Assembly: GCF_001598335.1 (NCBI RefSeq)
Contig: NZ_BCYT01000003.1
Location: 62,001 to 126,000 of the forward strand
DNA length: 64,000 nucleotides
Origin: Sphingobium abikonense NBRC 16140
GTDB lineage: Bacteria; Pseudomonadota; Alphaproteobacteria; Sphingomonadales; Sphingomonadaceae
Direction of reading: 5' to 3'
In this document: one piece after another, positions 61,478 to 64,000 of the stretch
Numbering within the stretch: the stretch's first letter is position 1
Layout of the letters: every line of letters begins with the position of its first letter
Notes under the pieces: model-generated
Database searches by the model: none
Told to the model about the DNA's origin: nothing
The model's input: the letters and a program-made list of their open reading frames with translations, nothing else
Made by a program: the position numbers and the translations under genes

Positions 61478-61705
61478 ATGCCACTCTCCGGACCGATCCG
61501 CCATGCTTATATCTGCCATATCTGCGGCAGCGATCATGTGACGCGCGATGCGCGGGCCATTTGGGATCTCGCGGCGCAAGATTGGGTGATCGAAACGCTG
61601 TTCGATCAGGCCCATTGCCACCATTGTAACGATCGTACGCAGGCACAGCGTGTCGTGCTGAGTAGTCCAAACACCTTTGCGGCGCCCGAGCGGGGCGGCG
61701 ATTGA
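61478..61705 (+). CDS. Small protein with two Cys pairs (75 aa)
   Basis: 75 residues. YICHICGSDHVTRDARAIWDLAAQDW and HCHHCNDRTQAQ give CxxC and CxxC pairs with nearby His, consistent with a single zinc site. Otherwise no known family. Short gap to neighbours; its own ribosome site is weak, so the start is approximate. Confidence 0.6.
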   Translation: MPLSGPIRHAYICHICGSDHVTRDARAIWDLAAQDWVIETLFDQAHCHHCNDRTQAQRVVLSSPNTFAAPERGGD

Positions 61706-61904
61706 AGTCGTGACTTTGCTGTGGGCGGACTGGTCATGCTTTTTCACGCGGTTGCTCGGCGCAGGCCGTTCTGACCCATTGTTGAGTAACGCAAAGCCAG
61801 ACCGCACTGTCCTTTGCCTGAACGGTCGGTTTTGTGACGTTCATGCAACATGTTTCAAAAGCGGGAGTTCTCAACCCATGACATGATTCAAGGAGCTTCG
61901 AGCC

Positions 61905-62504
61905 ATGATGACCCCGTTCAAGCGCGTCCTTGCGGCGCTGTCTCTGGGCGCCATGACCCTGACCGGTATCACCGCCGCGCCGGCGCTGGCCCAACCGGGC
62001 CATAAGGCACGCGAGCATCGCAGGGATGTCCGCGATGCCCGCCGGGATTATCGCCGCGACAGTCGCCAGGCGCAGCGGCGCTATGTGCAGGATCAACGCC
62101 GCGCGCAGCGTGACTATCGCCGGGACGTGCGTGAGGCGCGACGCGACTGGCGGGGGGACCGTCGCGCCAGTTACCGCCGGCCCGGCCGCGTCGTCTATCG
62201 TTACGACTGGAACCGGCCCGATCCGCGCTATGGCCGCTTCTATCGTCCGGACCGCTATTATCGGACCGGCTACGCGCCGATCCGGGTCGATCGCCGCACG
62301 CGCATCTATCGCGGTTATGACGACCGCTATTATTGCCGCCGTTCGGACGGCACGACCGGCCTGATTGTCGGCGCGGCGCTCCGCGGCCTGCTGGGCAGCC
62401 AGATCGACCGGGGTCAGTCCAACATAGCGGGCGTTCTCATCGGCGGTGGTGCCGGCGCCCTGCTTGGCCGGGAAATTGATCGGGGCGGATTGAACTGTCG
62501 CTGA
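61905..62504 (+). CDS. Exported Arg/Tyr-rich glycine-zipper protein
   Basis: 199 residues. A signal peptide (MTPFKRVLAALSLGAMTLTGITAAPALAQ) precedes a long basic region with repeated RRDYRRDxR units (RRDVRDARRDYRRDSRQAQ). The C-terminal glycine zipper GTTGLIVGAALRGLLGSQIDRGQSN, with IAGVLIGGGAGALLGREIDRG, is the Rick-17kDa/glycine-zipper outer-membrane type. It is probably periplasmic or outer-membrane and envelope-related. The run of Arg and Tyr codons may reflect a low-complexity tether to peptidoglycan or LPS. Confidence 0.8.
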   Translation: MMTPFKRVLAALSLGAMTLTGITAAPALAQPGHKAREHRRDVRDARRDYRRDSRQAQRRYVQDQRRAQRDYRRDVREARRDWRGDRRASYRRPGRVVYRYDWNRPDPRYGRFYRPDRYYRTGYAPIRVDRRTRIYRGYDDRYYCRRSDGTTGLIVGAALRGLLGSQIDRGQSNIAGVLIGGGAGALLGREIDRGGLNCR

Positions 62505-62547
62505 GGCGACGGCGGGAAGGGGTTGGGTTTCGTAACGCCTTCCCGCT

Positions 62548-63141
62548 TCAGCACCAGGGATGGCGCGCGCCATCCCATTTTCGCGCCAGCCCCTCGGCGA
62601 CCAACATGCCCCCGATCGACTCTCCGCTGCGCGTGACAATGCGGAGCGAGCGGCCATAGCGATCAGTATCGCGCTCGCCCCGCTCCAGCGAAAATGCGCC
62701 CGCGTTCATCAGGCTCTGCAATCGGCGAGTCGCTTGCGCGCCCAGCGCCGCTTCGGCCGGGCAGCGGGGGCCGTGAGTTTCGGGCGTGTCGATATCGGCA
62801 ATGCGATATTTCGCACCCTGAAACCAGAATGTGTCGCCATCGACGATGCAGTTGATGCCGCCGCCGCTGTGGCAGAAACCAAAGGTTGCGGTCAGCATGT
62901 CGGGAGGTGCGGCGAGCGAGACGGCAGGACTATCATTTTGCCAAGTCATGTCCAGCCAGACCGGGCCATACCAGCCAAGCAGCAGGCCGATGCACAGCAT
63001 ATAAACGACCGACGGTCCGCTGACCCCTCGTTCGACCCGCCTCGGGCGAAGCCTGGCAGCGGCCCCGCTGCGTGACCAGCTGTCGCGATGATTGTCGGCA
63101 AGCCGATGCCGTTTATTGTCGCGAGAAAATCCTGTCGCCAT
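62548..63141 (-). CDS. Thermonuclease-like (SNase) protein with membrane anchor
   Basis: 197 residues from the ATG at 63141. A basic N-terminus and one membrane span (VVYMLCIGLLLGWYGPVWL) precede a staphylococcal-nuclease-like domain: IVDGDTFWFQGAKYRIADIDTPETHGPRC, ERGERDTDRYGRSLRIV and MLVAEGLARKWDG. The DGDT, I-DTPE and D-x-YGR segments carry the calcium-binding and catalytic residues. It is likely a secreted or membrane-tethered nuclease. A TTG start at 63168 is also open. Confidence 0.85.
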   Translation of the reverse strand: MATGFSRDNKRHRLADNHRDSWSRSGAAARLRPRRVERGVSGPSVVYMLCIGLLLGWYGPVWLDMTWQNDSPAVSLAAPPDMLTATFGFCHSGGGINCIVDGDTFWFQGAKYRIADIDTPETHGPRCPAEAALGAQATRRLQSLMNAGAFSLERGERDTDRYGRSLRIVTRSGESIGGMLVAEGLARKWDGARHPWC

Positions 63142-63317
63142 GGTCCCGCTTTGCCATGGCAGGACCAAATAAGGCGTTAAGACTGCGTCATCTTAACGCC
63201 AGCATGGAAGGGACCGGGGAAGATGTGGCATGACATCTGCCGGGCGCCGTGTGCGCGCCGCTGCGCAAGCATCCGAAACGGACGAGAACGGCAATCGCGG
63301 CTCCCCCCTTGGGATGC

Positions 63318-63632
63318 TCAAGGCATTCCGTCCTCATCGCCCGCGTCTTCCGTCGCGCCCAGAATATCTTCTTCATCGTCCATTTGCGGCTCGCCGGCAA
63401 AGGCATCCATGTCGATCTGGCCAGACCGGTTCATCGCGTTCATCTTTTCCACCAGATCCTCTGTATCGTCGGGCACCAGCTGCGCCGGATCGGTCCTGCC
63501 GCCCCGCTCGCTATCTTCGCTGAGGTCGATGCTGCGGGTGGCGGCATCATCGGCCACGTCCTGCGCCTGGGTGCCTGCTTCGGCCTGTTCGCTATTCTCT
63601 TCCATCTCGCGATCGGGGGCGGGGCGGTCCAT
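63318..63632 (-). CDS. Acidic hypothetical protein (104 aa)
   Basis: 104 residues, strongly acidic (EEDILGATEDAGDEDGMP end; SEDSERGGRTDPAQLVPDDTEDLVEKMNAM centre). AGGAGACGC precedes the ATG by eight bases. It is probably unstructured in part. No family recognised. Confidence 0.65.
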   Translation of the reverse strand: MDRPAPDREMEENSEQAEAGTQAQDVADDAATRSIDLSEDSERGGRTDPAQLVPDDTEDLVEKMNAMNRSGQIDMDAFAGEPQMDDEEDILGATEDAGDEDGMP

Positions 63633-63767
63633 GATGCGTCTCCTGTCAACTATACGGCCTTCATGAACGGCCGGCCGCGGCGGCTGTTCCGGGAAAAGCG
63701 CTGGACAGAGCGTGGAGGAGGGGGCAAAGCGCCTCGCGATCCTTTCGCACTGCAGCAGGAACCCTCC

Positions 63768-64000
63768 ATGCCTCGCCAGCTCATTTCCTCCGGCTCGCCT
63801 TTCGAGGCGCAGGTCGGCTATTCGCGTGCCGTCGTCCAGGGCGATTGGTGTTTCGTCGCCGGCACGACCGGCACGGACCCGAACACCAAGACGATGCCTG
63901 ATGACGTGGTCGAGCAAGGGCGCAACGCGCTGCAGACGATCGGCAGGGCGCTGGAGGAGGCGGGCTTTTCCTTCGCGGATGTGGTGCGCGTCACTTATTA
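63768..64000 (+). CDS. RidA/YjgF-family protein, N-terminal part
   Basis: The first 77 codons of a gene that runs off the window. MPRQLISSGSPFEAQVGYSRAVVQGDWCFVAGTTGTDPNTKTMPDDVVEQGRNALQTIGRALEEAGFSFADVVRVTYY matches the RidA/YjgF/UK114 fold start. These proteins hydrolyse enamine/imine intermediates. The key C-terminal Arg and Glu lie beyond the window. GCAGGAACC precedes the ATG. Confidence 0.88.
   Translation, partial: MPRQLISSGSPFEAQVGYSRAVVQGDWCFVAGTTGTDPNTKTMPDDVVEQGRNALQTIGRALEEAGFSFADVVRVTY

Overview
The window is high-GC DNA of alphaproteobacterial type, most likely a sphingomonad (Sphingobium/Sphingomonas-like). The evidence is gene content and codon use: an NodT-type RND efflux operon, membrane-bound PQQ glucose dehydrogenase, PilZ and RidA proteins, an Anbu operon and an alphaproteobacterial elongator tRNA-Met. 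The assignment is inferred from the sequence alone.

Host segment, left (1-14165). The 3' end of an aldose 1-epimerase gene overlaps an SMP-30/gluconolactonase gene that ends at a strong terminator. A small ORF and a nitroreductase follow. A leftward RND efflux operon (small protein, MFP, RND pump, outer-membrane lipoprotein) lies below a TetR repressor, with three matching ATACC-N4-GGTAT-type operators on the two promoters. Next is a complete leftward Anbu operon: circularly permuted ATP-grasp, alpha-E, transglutaminase and the Anbu proteasome-like protease. The segment ends at tRNA-Met(CAT).

Integrated element (14153-55761, about 41.6 kb). A 13-bp direct repeat formed by the 3' end of tRNA-Met recurs just after a large serine recombinase gene and marks attL and attR. 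Joining the two ends gives a 48-bp dyad that looks like a serine-integrase attP. The element is a P2-type tailed prophage with a nearly complete structural set: portal, terminase, scaffold, capsid, gpM, L, X, holin, endolysin, Rz/Rz1, R, S, J, I, fibres, V, W, sheath, tube, E/E', tape measure, U and D. Its order is unusual because the J-I-fibre module precedes V-W. A 30-bp sequence containing an 8-bp-arm dyad is repeated exactly three times at the heads of the late transcription units, and an Ogr/Delta-like zinc-finger gene lies in the early region; together they look like the late-gene switch. Non-phage cargo sits at unit boundaries. It comprises an AT-richer surface-glycan cluster (GH99/WbsX-like proteins, GT2, sulfotransferase), a lipoprotein gene split by an IS1380-family element, an unknown 185-aa protein, BrnT/BrnA, and a membrane protein with two Ltp domains that probably acts in superinfection exclusion. 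The immunity and early region (repressor, Cro-like, Ogr-like, GapR-like, small ORFs, integrase) is at the right end. When circularised, the integrase would lie directly upstream of the candidate replication gene at the left end.

Host segment, right (55858-64000). This holds a ferredoxin-NAD-reductase-like flavoprotein, a PilZ protein, membrane-bound quinoprotein glucose dehydrogenase, a YdfG-like SDR, small conserved proteins, an Arg/Tyr-rich glycine-zipper exported protein, an SNase-like nuclease and the 5' part of a RidA-family gene.
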